Positions 34,716-43,827 of a DNA stretch of 64,000 bases are shown here, in pieces. A program made the position numbers and the translations under genes. The DNA is taken from contig NZ_JBHMFS010000001.1 in the NCBI RefSeq assembly GCF_051433165.1, positions 248,001-312,000 of the forward strand, read 5' to 3'. Numbering within the stretch: the stretch's first letter is position 1; every line of letters begins with the position of its first letter. The notes under the pieces are model-generated. The model had not been told where the DNA came from, made no database searches, and saw only the letters and a program-made list of their open reading frames with translations. This DNA is from Falsiroseomonas sp051433165. GTDB lineage: Bacteria; Pseudomonadota; Alphaproteobacteria; Acetobacterales; Acetobacteraceae.

Positions 34716-35987
34716 GGGAAGCCAGGTGGCGATGCCGGGGAACAGGCACAGCAGCGCCACGCCGAGCAGCAGCGCGATCCAGTAGGGCAAGGCGGCCAGC
34801 GCCGCCTCGCCCAGCTTCACCTCGCCACCCGTGATGCCGACCAGAACGAAAAGATTCATGCCCACGGGCGGTGTCAGCATCCCCACCTCGATCATCAGCG
34901 TGACCACCACGCCGAGCCACACCGCATCGAACCCCACGCCGGTCAGCAGGGGAAAGACCAGCGGAAGGGTCATGATCATCATCGACAGGCCGTCGAAGAA
35001 CATGCCCAGCAGCAGATAGACCAGCACGACGACCAGCAGCAGGACCCAGCGCGACAGGCCCCATTCCGCCACGGACGCCAGCAATTGCTGCGGCAGGCCG
35101 AGCAGGCTGATCGCCTGCGCCAGCACCAGCGCGCCGATGAAGACCATGGCGATGACCGCAAAGGTCCGTACCGTGCCGATCAGCGCCGTGCCGCAGCCGC
35201 GCCAGGTGAGGTCGCCCATGGCGAAGCCGAGCAGCAGCGCCGCCGCCACGCCCACCCCCGCGGCCTCCGTCGGCGTGGCCAGCCCGGCGAACAGGCTGCC
35301 GAGGACGGCGATGATCAACGCGATCAGCGGCAGCACGCCCGCCAGCCCGCGCAAGGCCTCCCCCAGCGCCACGCGGCGCTCCGCCGGGGCGATGGCCGGA
35401 TTGCGGAGCGCGGCGACCAAAATCCAGGCCATGAACAGCCCGGCCATCATCAACCCTGGCAGCACGCCGGCCAGGAACAGCCGTCCGATCGAGGTATCGG
35501 TCAGCGCGCCGTAGATCAGTAAAGAGAGGGAGGGCGGAATCAGCAGCCCCAGCGTGCCGCCGGCCGCCAGCGTGCCCACCGTCTGCGCCCGGTCATAGCC
35601 GCGCGATTTCAGCTCCGGATAGGCGACGGAGCCCACGGCGGCCGCGACCGACATGGAACTGCCGGAGACGGCGCCGAATACCGCGCAGACCGCGATATTG
35701 GTGTGCAGCAACCCGCCCGGCAGCCGCGCGAAGATCGGCGCCAAGGCACGATAGACGCCACGCGCCAGCCCCGAGGCCACAAGCAATTCGCCCAGCAGGA
35801 TGAACAGCGGAATCGCCGTCAGCGTGAACTCGTTCAGCGTGTTCCACACCGTCTGCACGCCGATACGGGTCGATCCGCCTGCGAAGAAGTGCAGGATGGC
35901 AAAGCCCGTCAGCCCCAGCGCCGCGCCGAGCACGGCACCCGACAGCACGGTGGCCGTCACCATGCCGACCAAGAATGTCCAGATCAC
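34698..35987 (-). CDS. dctM: TRAP transporter large permease (DctM-like)
   Basis: The 12-helix membrane subunit of a TRAP transporter, 429 residues, running almost wholly through hydrophobic segments. Family motifs are IPLFILLGELLVASGLA near residue 60, AVSGSSMSVAAAVGSVAYPE near 108, GGTLGLLIPPS near 142 and a C-terminal TPPVGMNLFV. The GTG at 35987 overlaps the dctQ stop as GTGA. It works with DctP and DctQ to import an organic acid driven by the sodium gradient. Confidence 0.94.
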   Translation of the reverse strand: MIWTFLVGMVTATVLSGAVLGAALGLTGFAILHFFAGGSTRIGVQTVWNTLNEFTLTAIPLFILLGELLVASGLARGVYRALAPIFARLPGGLLHTNIAVCAVFGAVSGSSMSVAAAVGSVAYPELKSRGYDRAQTVGTLAAGGTLGLLIPPSLSLLIYGALTDTSIGRLFLAGVLPGLMMAGLFMAWILVAALRNPAIAPAERRVALGEALRGLAGVLPLIALIIAVLGSLFAGLATPTEAAGVGVAAALLLGFAMGDLTWRGCGTALIGTVRTFAVIAMVFIGALVLAQAISLLGLPQQLLASVAEWGLSRWVLLLVVVLVYLLLGMFFDGLSMMIMTLPLVFPLLTGVGFDAVWLGVVVTLMIEVGMLTPPVGMNLFVLVGITGGEVKLGEAALAALPYWIALLLGVALLCLFPGIATWLPSLAFG

Positions 35988-36478
35988 AGATGCTGCGCCT
36001 TCTCCGCCGGCGGTGGCCGCAGCGCCGCCCAGGCGGCGATCAGCCCGGTGAAGGCCAAACCGGCCGGCGCCAGCGCAACCCACGGGCCGAGCGGCAGTCG
36101 CGCCTGTTCGCTCATCAGCGACAGCCGCCAGGTGAATTCAGCCAGGCCGTAACTCTCCCAGGCAAAGATCGCGCAGAAGGCGACCATGATGCACTGGCCG
36201 AGCACCCAGGCGATGCGCCGGCCGAGCGGCGGCAGCTTGTCCGTCAGCAGGGTCACCCGGATATTCGCGTTGCCCGCCATGGCGAAGGGCAGTGCGAGGA
36301 AGGCCAGCGCTGACAGCAGCAGCCCCGCCAATTCCTCGGTAAAGCGGAACGGCGCGGCGACGGCGTAGCGCATCACCACCGCCGCGACGACCAGCCCCAG
36401 AATCCCCGCGCAGGCCGCCGCGGAAACAGCGAGCAGCGCGCGGGAGATCGTCAGCAGGGCGCGGTCGATCCGCTCCAA
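35984..36478 (-). CDS. dctQ: TRAP transporter small permease (DctQ-like)
   Basis: A 164-residue four-helix membrane protein linking DctP and DctM. The DctQ features are RYAVAAPFRFTEELAGLL near residue 37 and GNANIRVTLLTDKLP near 70. The start is TTG at 36478, one base after the dctP stop. No ATG or GTG in a suitable place is available, and translation is probably coupled to dctP. Overlaps dctM by four bases. Confidence 0.9.
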   Translation of the reverse strand: MERIDRALLTISRALLAVSAAACAGILGLVVAAVVMRYAVAAPFRFTEELAGLLLSALAFLALPFAMAGNANIRVTLLTDKLPPLGRRIAWVLGQCIMVAFCAIFAWESYGLAEFTWRLSLMSEQARLPLGPWVALAPAGLAFTGLIAAWAALRPPPAEKAQHL

Positions 36479-36479
36479 C

Positions 36480-37490
36480 TCAGTTGGCGCCTAGCGCCGA
36501 CTGGATGCGGGTGCGCCAGGCGGGGCCCTGACCACCGGCCTCGCGCATCAGCGTCTCCCACGTCGCCATGGCGGCGGTGCGGATGGCCTGCTGCTCGGTC
36601 TCGGAGAAGGTCGGGTGGAAGGTCACGCCCTGGCCGCGCAGGCGTTCGCGGGAGGCTTCGTCATCCGCCGCATCCTGCGCGAAGCGGGCGCTGCGCTGTT
36701 CGATGGCGGCGGCGGAGGCCTGCAGCGCCGCGCGGTTATCCGCCGACAGCGCCCGGAACCGCGCCTGGTTGGCCAACAGGATGTAGGGCGTGGGCGGGAA
36801 GGCGAAGCCGGTGCTGGTCGCGTGCTTGGCCACTTCCTGCAGACTGATGGTGTGGACGATGCGCGGCGGGTAAAGCGCGCAATCCACCACGCCGGTCTGC
36901 ATCGCGGCATACAGTTCCTGCTGCGGCACGATCTGGGCGGCGACGCCGAGCGCGCGGAAGGTTTCCACCTGCTCGCGCGAGCCGACGCGCAGCTTCACGC
37001 GCTTCAATTCCTCCAGCGTCCGCACCGGGCTGCGGCAGAAGATGGCGGCGTCCAGCAGGCCGAGCTGCATGTAGCCCACCGGCTCGATGTTCCAGCGGCG
37101 GATGCCCTGGCTCAGGCTTTCCTGCAGGGCCGGCATCACCCGCGTGAGTTCCTGCGCATTGCGGATCAGGCCGAAGACCAGGATGGAGGACATCGCCGCA
37201 TCGTCGCGGCCGAGGAAGGGCGGCCAGATGAAGCTCATCTCCGGCGTCGCGCCCTGCATGGTCCGCAGCATGTCGGCATCGCGCAGGTTCATGGCATTGC
37301 CCTCAAACACGTTGAGGGTGAAGCGGCCATTCGTACGCTCCCGCAGATCCGCGGCGAGGTCCCGCACATGCTGGCTCTCGATCCGCGTCGGCGCGTAGCT
37401 GTTGTGGAAGCGCCATTCCACATTCTGGGCCTGCGCCGTGCCAGCCAGGCCGAACAGGGCGGCCATCGCGCCCAGCATCCACTTCCGCAT
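36480..37490 (-). CDS. dctP: TRAP transporter solute-binding protein (DctP-like)
   Basis: A 336-residue periplasmic binding protein. Signal peptide MRKWMLGAMAALFGLAGTAQA-Q is followed by VEWRFHNSYAP, the start of the mature DctP fold, ERTNGRFTLNVFEGN near residue 52 and the family helix LEELKRVKLRVGSREQVETFRALGVAAQIVP near 162 (the conserved Arg for carboxylate binding lies here). Ligand unknown; DctP proteins bind C4-dicarboxylates, keto acids or sugar acids. First gene of dctP-Q-M. The start is ATG at 37490, and the next gene is divergent. Confidence 0.92.
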   Translation of the reverse strand: MRKWMLGAMAALFGLAGTAQAQNVEWRFHNSYAPTRIESQHVRDLAADLRERTNGRFTLNVFEGNAMNLRDADMLRTMQGATPEMSFIWPPFLGRDDAAMSSILVFGLIRNAQELTRVMPALQESLSQGIRRWNIEPVGYMQLGLLDAAIFCRSPVRTLEELKRVKLRVGSREQVETFRALGVAAQIVPQQELYAAMQTGVVDCALYPPRIVHTISLQEVAKHATSTGFAFPPTPYILLANQARFRALSADNRAALQASAAAIEQRSARFAQDAADDEASRERLRGQGVTFHPTFSETEQQAIRTAAMATWETLMREAGGQGPAWRTRIQSALGAN

Positions 37491-37577
37491 TCTCGCCACT
37501 CCCGCCAAGGTTACGCGAACGATAGGGGGCGGAGGCCGTCGTTGACAATCGCCGGAAGGACGCCGCCCATTGTAACC

Positions 37578-38825
37578 ATGGCAGGACAGATCGACCGGAC
37601 GCGCGCGGCGCGGCTGATGCAGGCGGCGGGGCTGGATGCGCTGGTGCTGGCGGCACCGGAGAGCTTCCGGTGGGCCACGGGCGCACCTGCCGGTGTGGCG
37701 GCGAATTGGCGGCGGCTGGGGGCGGCGATCGCGGTGGTGCCGGCCGATCCGGCGCGGCCAATGGGGGCGGTGGTGAGCGATTTGTTCGCCGGGCCGGTGG
37801 AGGCAGCCGGTTGCGCGCTGCTGATCCGCCACGCCATCTGGCCCGAAGCAGCCGATCTGCGGCCCTTCCTGGATGATACGGGCGATGCCGCCGCCTGGGT
37901 GGCCCGCGCCACCGCCGCCCGCCCCCCCGGCTTCGCCCGCCCCACCACCTTCGACCGTGCCGCGGCTCTGGCCGCGCTGCAGCAGGTGCTGGCCGTGCAG
38001 GGGTTTTCCCGCGCCCGTCTGGGTGTGGAGCTTTCCGCCGTGCCGGCCGCCGATCTGCCGGCGCTGGAGGCAGCGGTCGCACCGGCCAGCCTGCACGATG
38101 CCTCCCTGCTGGTGGAACGGCTGCGCGCCCACAAATCCCCCGCCGAGATCGCCTGGCTGCGGGAGGCCGGGCTGATCACCGAGGCCGCGCTGCTGTCGCT
38201 GATCCCCGAGATCCGGGAGGGTGCGACGCGGGATGGGCTGGGGCAGCGTTTTCTCGACCTGGTGCGGCAGGTGGCGCGGGTGCGCGGCACGGGCGGCGTG
38301 ACCGCCTGGGAATATGTGGGCTTCGGCGCCTCCCCCTGGGCCAGCCCAGGCGTGCTGGCGCGGGGCGATGTTGTGAAGGTGGATGTGGGCGCCGTGGTTG
38401 GCGGCTATTCGGCGGACCTCGCGCGAACCTTCACTTGTGGCCCGGCCCCGGCCCCGGCGCGCCAGGTGCATGCGGCGCTGCGGCAGGCCTTCGAGACGGG
38501 GCTGGCGATGTTTCGCCCCGGCGTCGCGCTGCGGGATATTCACGCCGCCTGCCTTGGCGCCATGCATCGGGCGGGCTTCCCGAGCTATGCGCGCGGTCAT
38601 TTCGGCCATGGCCTCGGCGCCTCCATCTGGTCGGAGGAGTTTCCCTATACCGCCGCCGATAGCGACGTGGTGCTGGAGCCGGGCATGGTGATGGCCTTTG
38701 AGCTGCCCTGGTATCTGGACGGGCTCGGCGGCTTCATCGTGGAGGATATGCTGCTGGTGACGGAGACGGGGGTGGAAACACTGGCCGGCGGCGGGCTGCC
38801 GCATGCGCTGGTGGAGTTGGCGTAA
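37578..38825 (+). CDS. M24 family (Xaa-Pro aminopeptidase/creatinase-like) hydrolase
   Basis: A 415-residue pita-bread-fold enzyme. The five metal ligands are in place: Asp in KVDVGAVVGG, Asp in SADLARTF, His in HFGHGLGAS, Glu in MAFELPW and Glu in FIVEDML. The N-terminal 150 residues form the creatinase-type domain. It is divergent from dctP across 87 bases and converges on the hydro-lyase genes. In TRAP/organic-acid loci such enzymes often act as peptidases or amidohydrolases of unknown substrate. Confidence 0.9.
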   Translation: MAGQIDRTRAARLMQAAGLDALVLAAPESFRWATGAPAGVAANWRRLGAAIAVVPADPARPMGAVVSDLFAGPVEAAGCALLIRHAIWPEAADLRPFLDDTGDAAAWVARATAARPPGFARPTTFDRAAALAALQQVLAVQGFSRARLGVELSAVPAADLPALEAAVAPASLHDASLLVERLRAHKSPAEIAWLREAGLITEAALLSLIPEIREGATRDGLGQRFLDLVRQVARVRGTGGVTAWEYVGFGASPWASPGVLARGDVVKVDVGAVVGGYSADLARTFTCGPAPAPARQVHAALRQAFETGLAMFRPGVALRDIHAACLGAMHRAGFPSYARGHFGHGLGASIWSEEFPYTAADSDVVLEPGMVMAFELPWYLDGLGGFIVEDMLLVTETGVETLAGGGLPHALVELA

Positions 38826-38828
38826 CCC

Positions 38829-39473
38829 CTACCCAGCGCGGTCGCGGTCGAGCTGCGCCAGGATCTCGGGCATCCGGTCCTGCGCCTGGGCGGACAGCGT
38901 CTCGAACAGGCTGTTGCCATGCGCGTCGATGCCGACGGTGACCGGGCCGAGGCCGTTCACCGAAAGCCGCACCAGGCGGTAATGCGCGACCAGGTCGTTC
39001 CAGGCCACCGCCTTCACGCCGGTGATGGCGCTGGAATGCAGCGGCGCGCCGCCGCCGAGGAAGGAGAGGTAGACGCAGCCCACCTCCTGCATCGCCTCCC
39101 GGCACGCCGCATCCAGCCCGCCCTTGCCGCCCACCGCCGTCAGCCCGAAATGGCGGATCAGCCGCGGCATGATCGGGTTGAAGCGGGTGCTGGTGGTGGG
39201 GTTCATGTACAGCACCTCCAGCCCGCCATCCGCCGTGTCCTGGCTGTAGCTGCCGAGATGCAGCAGGGACCCGTCGCGGATATCGATCGGCGGGTCGCGC
39301 CCCTCATCCGCGCAGGCCAGGATGCGGTGATGCGTGGGCAGGCCGGCGGTGATGGTGATCTCGCCATCCAGCAGCACCATGTCGCCGGCGCGCAGGCTGC
39401 GGGCATCCTCCCGCGTCATCGGCATGCGGATGCGGCGATACTCGCTCATTCCATCGATCCCACGAATGGTCAT
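38829..39473 (-). CDS. Class I fumarase/tartrate dehydratase beta subunit
   Basis: A 214-residue C-terminal-type subunit (Fumerase_C family) of an iron-sulfur hydro-lyase. Family features are REDARSLRAGDMVLLDGEI (residues 20-38), MNPTTSTRFNP near 108, and AVGGKGGLD near 130. The ATG at 39473 overlaps the alpha-subunit stop (ATGA). It would pair with the alpha subunit to hydrate fumarate to malate, or dehydrate tartrate. The TRAP genes and 2-hydroxyacid dehydrogenase nearby make tartrate or a similar diacid plausible. Confidence 0.9.
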   Translation of the reverse strand: MTIRGIDGMSEYRRIRMPMTREDARSLRAGDMVLLDGEITITAGLPTHHRILACADEGRDPPIDIRDGSLLHLGSYSQDTADGGLEVLYMNPTTSTRFNPIMPRLIRHFGLTAVGGKGGLDAACREAMQEVGCVYLSFLGGGAPLHSSAITGVKAVAWNDLVAHYRLVRLSVNGLGPVTVGIDAHGNSLFETLSAQAQDRMPEILAQLDRDRAG

Positions 39474-40372
39474 TCGATGCGCTCCACACTGCCATCCGCA
39501 TGGATGCGCGCTCGGGTGCGGCGGTTGATCCAGCAGTTGAAGCAGACCGCGACGGGCGTGTAGCCATGGCCCGCGCTGTAATCGACATGCACGGCGAGCG
39601 CCGTGGTGTCGCCGCCCGTGCCCATCGGGCCGAAGCCGGTGGCGTTCACAGCGCGCAGCAGCCTTTCCTCCATCGCCGCCAGCACCGGTTCCGGGTTGAC
39701 GCTGCCGATGGCGCGGTAGGTGGCCTTGCTCGCGATCTTCGCCGCCACGTCGAAGCTGCCGCCGATGCCGACGCCGATGATCACCGGCGGGCAATGCTGC
39801 GACCCCGCCTGCATCACCGCCTTCATCACATAGGCCTCGATATCCGCCAGCGAGGGGAAGCTGAAGGTCTCTGCCTGCGCCCAGCGGCCGGAGCCGAGCG
39901 CCTTGGGCTGGCAGGCGATCTCGATCCAGTCGACGCCGGATTCCATTTCCCACGTCACGAGGGGCATGTCCTTGCCCTGGTAGCCGCGTTCATTGGTCAG
40001 CGGGTTCGTCACATGCTTCAGCAGCGGCGGCTGGATGCGCGAAACCAGTTCGGCAAAGCCCTCGGTGATGGCGGCCTTGATGTCACCTTCCCACCGCGCC
40101 TCTGCACCCAGCGTCACCCGGAACACCGGTACGCCGGCATCGGAGCAGACGAAGCGGTCCGTCTGTTCCGCCCGCAGCGCGGAGCCGAGCATGATCTCCA
40201 GCACGCGCTGCGCGCCTGCATGGGTTTCGGTGGCGCGGGCGCGGCGCAGCGCGTCCTTGGTGTCGTCCGGCACGCGGCGCAGGGACCAGTCGTATAACTG
40301 GGCCGAGAGCGTCTTCACGGCCTGCTGGGTGATCGGCATGGTGGACAGGCTATCCTTCCCCAAAAAGGTCAT
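39470..40372 (-). CDS. Class I fumarase/tartrate dehydratase alpha subunit
   Basis: The 300-residue catalytic subunit (Fumerase family) binding a [4Fe-4S] cluster. Candidate ligands are C76 (FVCSDAG), C194 (SQHCPP) and C277/C280 (CFNC). IGVGIGGSFDVAAKIASKA near residue 200 is characteristic. ATG at 40372 is chosen because GGAAAGG lies eight bases upstream; an ATG eleven codons in is the alternative. Divergent from the dehydrogenase at 40416. Separate subunits mark the TtdA/TtdB or two-subunit fumarase type. Confidence 0.9.
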   Translation of the reverse strand: MTFLGKDSLSTMPITQQAVKTLSAQLYDWSLRRVPDDTKDALRRARATETHAGAQRVLEIMLGSALRAEQTDRFVCSDAGVPVFRVTLGAEARWEGDIKAAITEGFAELVSRIQPPLLKHVTNPLTNERGYQGKDMPLVTWEMESGVDWIEIACQPKALGSGRWAQAETFSFPSLADIEAYVMKAVMQAGSQHCPPVIIGVGIGGSFDVAAKIASKATYRAIGSVNPEPVLAAMEERLLRAVNATGFGPMGTGGDTTALAVHVDYSAGHGYTPVAVCFNCWINRRTRARIHADGSVERIE

Positions 40373-40415
40373 TATCCTGGCCTTTCCGGCATCATAGCGC
40401 GACAGGACCCGTTCC

Positions 40416-41354
40416 ATGCAAGCCAGCCCCGGCGAATCCCTTCTGGTGATGACCGCGGTGCCCGCCGATCTGCGCCAGGCGCTGGAGGCCGATGGGCATC
40501 GGCTGGTGGACCTCGCGGCCCTGCCGCCGGGGCCGGTGACGGGTTTTCGGATCGGCGTGACCAGCGCCATGGCCGGCTGCGATGCGGCGATGTTCGGCAG
40601 GCTTCAGGGCATCAAGCTGTTGGCCAGCACCGGCACCGGGCTGGACCGCATCGACCTGGATGCCGCCCGCGCGCAGGGCTGCGCCGTGCTGAACACGCCG
40701 GATGTGCTGACGGAGGACACGGCGGATTACGCCATCGCGCTGCTCTACGGCATCGCCCGGCGGGTGGTGTATGCGGATGCCTTCGTGCGATCTGGCGCTT
40801 GGGCCAAGGGCCGCGCGGAATCGGGCACGCGGCTGTTCGGCAAGACCTGCGGCATCTTCGGCCTTGGCCGCATCGGAGCGGCGGTGGCGCGGCGGGCGCA
40901 GGGCATCGGTATGAAGGTGATCTGGTCCGGCCCCCGGCCGAAGCCCGACGCGCCCTGGCCCCATGTGCCCAGCATCGCGGAACTGGCCGAGCAAGCCGAC
41001 GTGCTGGTGATGTGCTGCCCTGGCGGGGCGGAGACCGCCGGCATCGTCGATGCGGCCATCCTGCAGAAACTCGGCGCGGCGGGCTTTCTGATCAACATCG
41101 CCCGCGGGTCCGTGGTGGATGAGGCCGCGCTGGTCGCGGCCTTGCAGGACGGCACCATCCGCGGCGCCGGCACGGATGTCTTTGCATCGGAACCCGAGCC
41201 CGACCCGGCGATGCTGGCCGCGCCACATCTGGTGGTGGCGCCGCACTACGCTTCGCTGACGCGGGAGACACGGGTGGATATCGTGCGGATGATCGTGGAC
41301 GGCATCGCGGCCTTCCAGGCCGGACGGCCGCACCATGACGCAACCAGGGCATAG
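40416..41354 (+). CDS. D-isomer-specific 2-hydroxyacid dehydrogenase
   Basis: A 312-residue NAD(P)-dependent dehydrogenase reducing or oxidising 2-keto/2-hydroxy acids. Rossmann motif GIFGLGRIGAAVARRAQG near residue 145, NIARGSVVDEAAL near 228 (catalytic Arg region), the Glu in ASEPEPDP near 252 and the catalytic His of VVAPHYASLT near 275 are all present. Annotations such as glyoxylate/hydroxypyruvate reductase are possible. It opens the rightward catabolic cluster. Confidence 0.92.
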   Translation: MQASPGESLLVMTAVPADLRQALEADGHRLVDLAALPPGPVTGFRIGVTSAMAGCDAAMFGRLQGIKLLASTGTGLDRIDLDAARAQGCAVLNTPDVLTEDTADYAIALLYGIARRVVYADAFVRSGAWAKGRAESGTRLFGKTCGIFGLGRIGAAVARRAQGIGMKVIWSGPRPKPDAPWPHVPSIAELAEQADVLVMCCPGGAETAGIVDAAILQKLGAAGFLINIARGSVVDEAALVAALQDGTIRGAGTDVFASEPEPDPAMLAAPHLVVAPHYASLTRETRVDIVRMIVDGIAAFQAGRPHHDATRA

Positions 41355-41417
41355 ACGGCGGCACCGGAACCGGCTTAAGGTCATATAGCTGACCTAAGAC
41401 GCTTGGGGGAAACAACT

Positions 41418-42023
41418 GTGTCCATGCTGCTGCACTGGTCGCCGCGCTCACCCTTCGTGCGCAAGGTGATGGTTTTCGCGCATGAGACCGGCCTGGCCGA
41501 TCGCATCACCACGACCCGCACCGTGGTGGCCATGACCAAGCCGCACGCGGCGCTGATGGCGGAGAACCCGCTGAGCAAGATCCCGACGCTGCGCCTGGAT
41601 GATGGCAGCGTTCTCTACGACAGCTTCGTCATCTGCGAATACCTGGACACGCTGCATGAAGGCCCGCGGCTGATCCCGGCCGAAGGCCCGGCGCGCTGGC
41701 AGGAATTGCGCCGCCACGCCCTGGCGACCGGCTTCCTGGACCTGCTGATCCTGTGGCGGAATGAGCGTGACAAGCCGCACCCGATGCCCGAACTGCTCGA
41801 CGCCTTCGCGGTAAAGGCGCAGGCAGCGCTGGCGGCGGTGGAGGCCGAGATCGACGCGATGCCGATGGGGCTAGCGAAGATCACGCTCGGCGTGCTCGGC
41901 AGCTATCTTGATTTTCGCTTCGCCGATATCGATTGGCGCGCCACCTGCCCGCGCTTCGCTTCCTTCCATGCGGATTTCGCGCAGCGCCCCTCGATGCTGG
42001 CGACCCAGGTGGTGGACGCCTGA
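41418..42023 (+). CDS. Glutathione S-transferase family protein
   Basis: A 201-residue GST: thioredoxin-like N-terminal domain beginning LHWSPRSPFVRKVMVFA with the NPLSKIPTL and YDSFVICEYLD glutathione-binding motifs (residues 47-80), and an all-helical C-terminus. The GTG at 41418 has GGGGGA upstream; an ATG two codons in is also possible. Its stop overlaps the CoA-transferase start by one base (TGATG). Glutathione use agrees with gshB in the window. Its place between a dehydrogenase and a CoA-transferase suggests a catabolic isomerase or lyase-type GST, which is inference. Confidence 0.9.
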   Translation: MSMLLHWSPRSPFVRKVMVFAHETGLADRITTTRTVVAMTKPHAALMAENPLSKIPTLRLDDGSVLYDSFVICEYLDTLHEGPRLIPAEGPARWQELRRHALATGFLDLLILWRNERDKPHPMPELLDAFAVKAQAALAAVEAEIDAMPMGLAKITLGVLGSYLDFRFADIDWRATCPRFASFHADFAQRPSMLATQVVDA

Positions 42024-43225
42024 TGGGGCCGCTGTCGCATCTTCGCGTGCTGGATCTCGGCCGGATCATGGCGGCGCCCTGGGCGACCCAGGTGCTGGCC
42101 GATCTCGGTGCCGACGTCATCAAGATCGAGCGCCCCGGCGCTGGCGATGACACGCGCGCCTGGGGGCCGCCCTTCCTGAAGGATGCGGAGGGCAATGCCA
42201 CCAAGGAAGCCGGCTATTTCCTGGCGGTCAACCGCGGCAAGCGCTCCGTCACCATCGACATCACGCGGCCCGAGGGCCAGGCGGTGGTGCGGCAGATCGC
42301 GCAGACCGCCGATATCGTGGTGGAGAATTTCAAGGCCGGTGCGCTGGCCCGCTATGGGCTGGACGCCGCCAGCCTGCGTGCGCTCAAGCCGAGCCTCATC
42401 TGCTGTTCCATCACCGGCTTCGGCCAGGATGGCCCGCGCCGTGACCAGGCGGCGTACGACTTCATGATCCAGGCGATGGGCGGCCTGATGAGCGTGACCG
42501 GCGCGCCGGAAACGCCCCCCCAAAAAGTCGGCGTGCCGATCGTGGATCTGATGACCGGCATGTACGCCACCGTCGCCATCCTGGCCGCCGTGGCGCGGCG
42601 GGCGGAGACGGGGCAGGGCGAGACCATCGACCTGGCGATGCTGGACGTGCAGGCGGCCTTCCTGGCCAACCAGGCGATGAACCATTTCGTCGGCGGCCGC
42701 GTGCCGGCCCGCGCCGGCAACCGGCACCCGAATATCCAGCCGCAGGATGTGTTCCCGGTGGCGGATGGTTTTGTCGTGCTGGCGGTCGGCAATGACGGGC
42801 AGTTTGCGAAGCTGTGCCAGGCAATCGATCGGCCGGACTGGGCAACGGATGCGCGCTTCATCCGCAACGCCGACCGCGTGAAGAATGAATTGCTGCTGAC
42901 GCCGCTGCTGACCGAACGCTTCGCCGATTTCACGCGCAGCGAATTGACCGCGCTGCTCGATGCGGCCGGGGTGCCCTGCGGCCCCATCAACACGGTGCCG
43001 GATGTCTTCGCGGACCCGCAGGTGGTGCACCGGCAGATGCTGCGCGACCTGCCGCATCCGCATGGCAGCGTGAAGCAGGTGGTCAGCCCGATCCGCCTGC
43101 AGGATGCCCCGCTGGAGTTCAACCGCCCGCCCCCGCTGCTCGGCCAGCACACGGCGGAGGTTCTGGCGGAACTGGGTTTGGATGACGCCGCGCGTGCGGC
43201 CCTGGCCGAAAGTGGCGTGACATGA
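42023..43225 (+). CDS. Class III CoA-transferase (CaiB/BaiF family)
   Basis: A 400-residue family III CoA-transferase that moves CoA between carboxylic acids. The catalytic Asp is D175 in VPIVDLMTG; VLDLGRIMAAPW and RVLDLG-type N-terminal motifs and the interlocked-dimer ends (NHFVGGRVPARAGNRHPNIQP near residue 225) are present. It is probably the activation step of the pathway encoded here, making the acyl-CoA used by the enoyl-CoA hydratase at 47617. Overlaps its neighbours at both ends. Confidence 0.94.
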   Translation: MGPLSHLRVLDLGRIMAAPWATQVLADLGADVIKIERPGAGDDTRAWGPPFLKDAEGNATKEAGYFLAVNRGKRSVTIDITRPEGQAVVRQIAQTADIVVENFKAGALARYGLDAASLRALKPSLICCSITGFGQDGPRRDQAAYDFMIQAMGGLMSVTGAPETPPQKVGVPIVDLMTGMYATVAILAAVARRAETGQGETIDLAMLDVQAAFLANQAMNHFVGGRVPARAGNRHPNIQPQDVFPVADGFVVLAVGNDGQFAKLCQAIDRPDWATDARFIRNADRVKNELLLTPLLTERFADFTRSELTALLDAAGVPCGPINTVPDVFADPQVVHRQMLRDLPHPHGSVKQVVSPIRLQDAPLEFNRPPPLLGQHTAEVLAELGLDDAARAALAESGVT

Positions 43226-43827
43226 AGCCTCGTATTCCCCTGCCCGGCCGCGACGAACTGGACGCGGCGCAGCGCGAAGTCTGGGACAAGGTGGTCTCCG
43301 GCCCACGCGGCCAGGTGATCGGCCCGCTGCGGGCGGCCATCCACAATGCGGACCTCGCCGGGCGCTGGTCCGCGCTGGGCGAGTCCCTGCGCTTTTCCAC
43401 CAGCCTGCCGAAGCGGCTTTCCGAACTTGCCATCTGCGTCACCGGCCGGCGCTGGAGCGCGCAGGTGGAGTGGTTCGTCCATGCCCGCACAGCGGCGGAG
43501 AACGGCATCGCGCCCGGCATCCTGGACGCCATGCGCGAAGGCCGCCCGCCGGTCTTCGACCAGGCGGATGAGCGCCTGGTTTATGAATTCGCCCGCACGC
43601 TGCAGCAGGATGGCCGCGTGCCGGATGCGATCTACCACGCGGCGGTGGAGGCCTTCGGCGTCAAGGGCGTGGTCGAGCTGACGGCGCTGGTCGGCTACTA
43701 CACCATGGTGTCCATGACGCTGAACGCGCATGGCGTGCCGCTGCCGGATGGCGAGGCACCGCCGCTGACGGCGCCGGAACATGGGCTGTTCACCCTGCCG
43801 GAAGCCGCCCCCGGGACGGCCCCGTGA
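43222..43827 (+). CDS. Carboxymuconolactone decarboxylase-like protein
   Basis: A 201-residue AhpD/CMD-fold protein. The CMD helix pair is visible (LPKRLSELAICVTGRRWSAQVEWFVHARTA, residues 62-92, and ELTALVGYYTMVSMTLNAHGV near 148), with a conserved His region. Because the CxxC of AhpD is absent, a decarboxylase or a non-redox role is more likely than peroxidase. Overlaps the CoA-transferase by four bases and the amidohydrolase by four. Substrate unknown. Confidence 0.85.
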   Translation: MKPRIPLPGRDELDAAQREVWDKVVSGPRGQVIGPLRAAIHNADLAGRWSALGESLRFSTSLPKRLSELAICVTGRRWSAQVEWFVHARTAAENGIAPGILDAMREGRPPVFDQADERLVYEFARTLQQDGRVPDAIYHAAVEAFGVKGVVELTALVGYYTMVSMTLNAHGVPLPDGEAPPLTAPEHGLFTLPEAAPGTAP

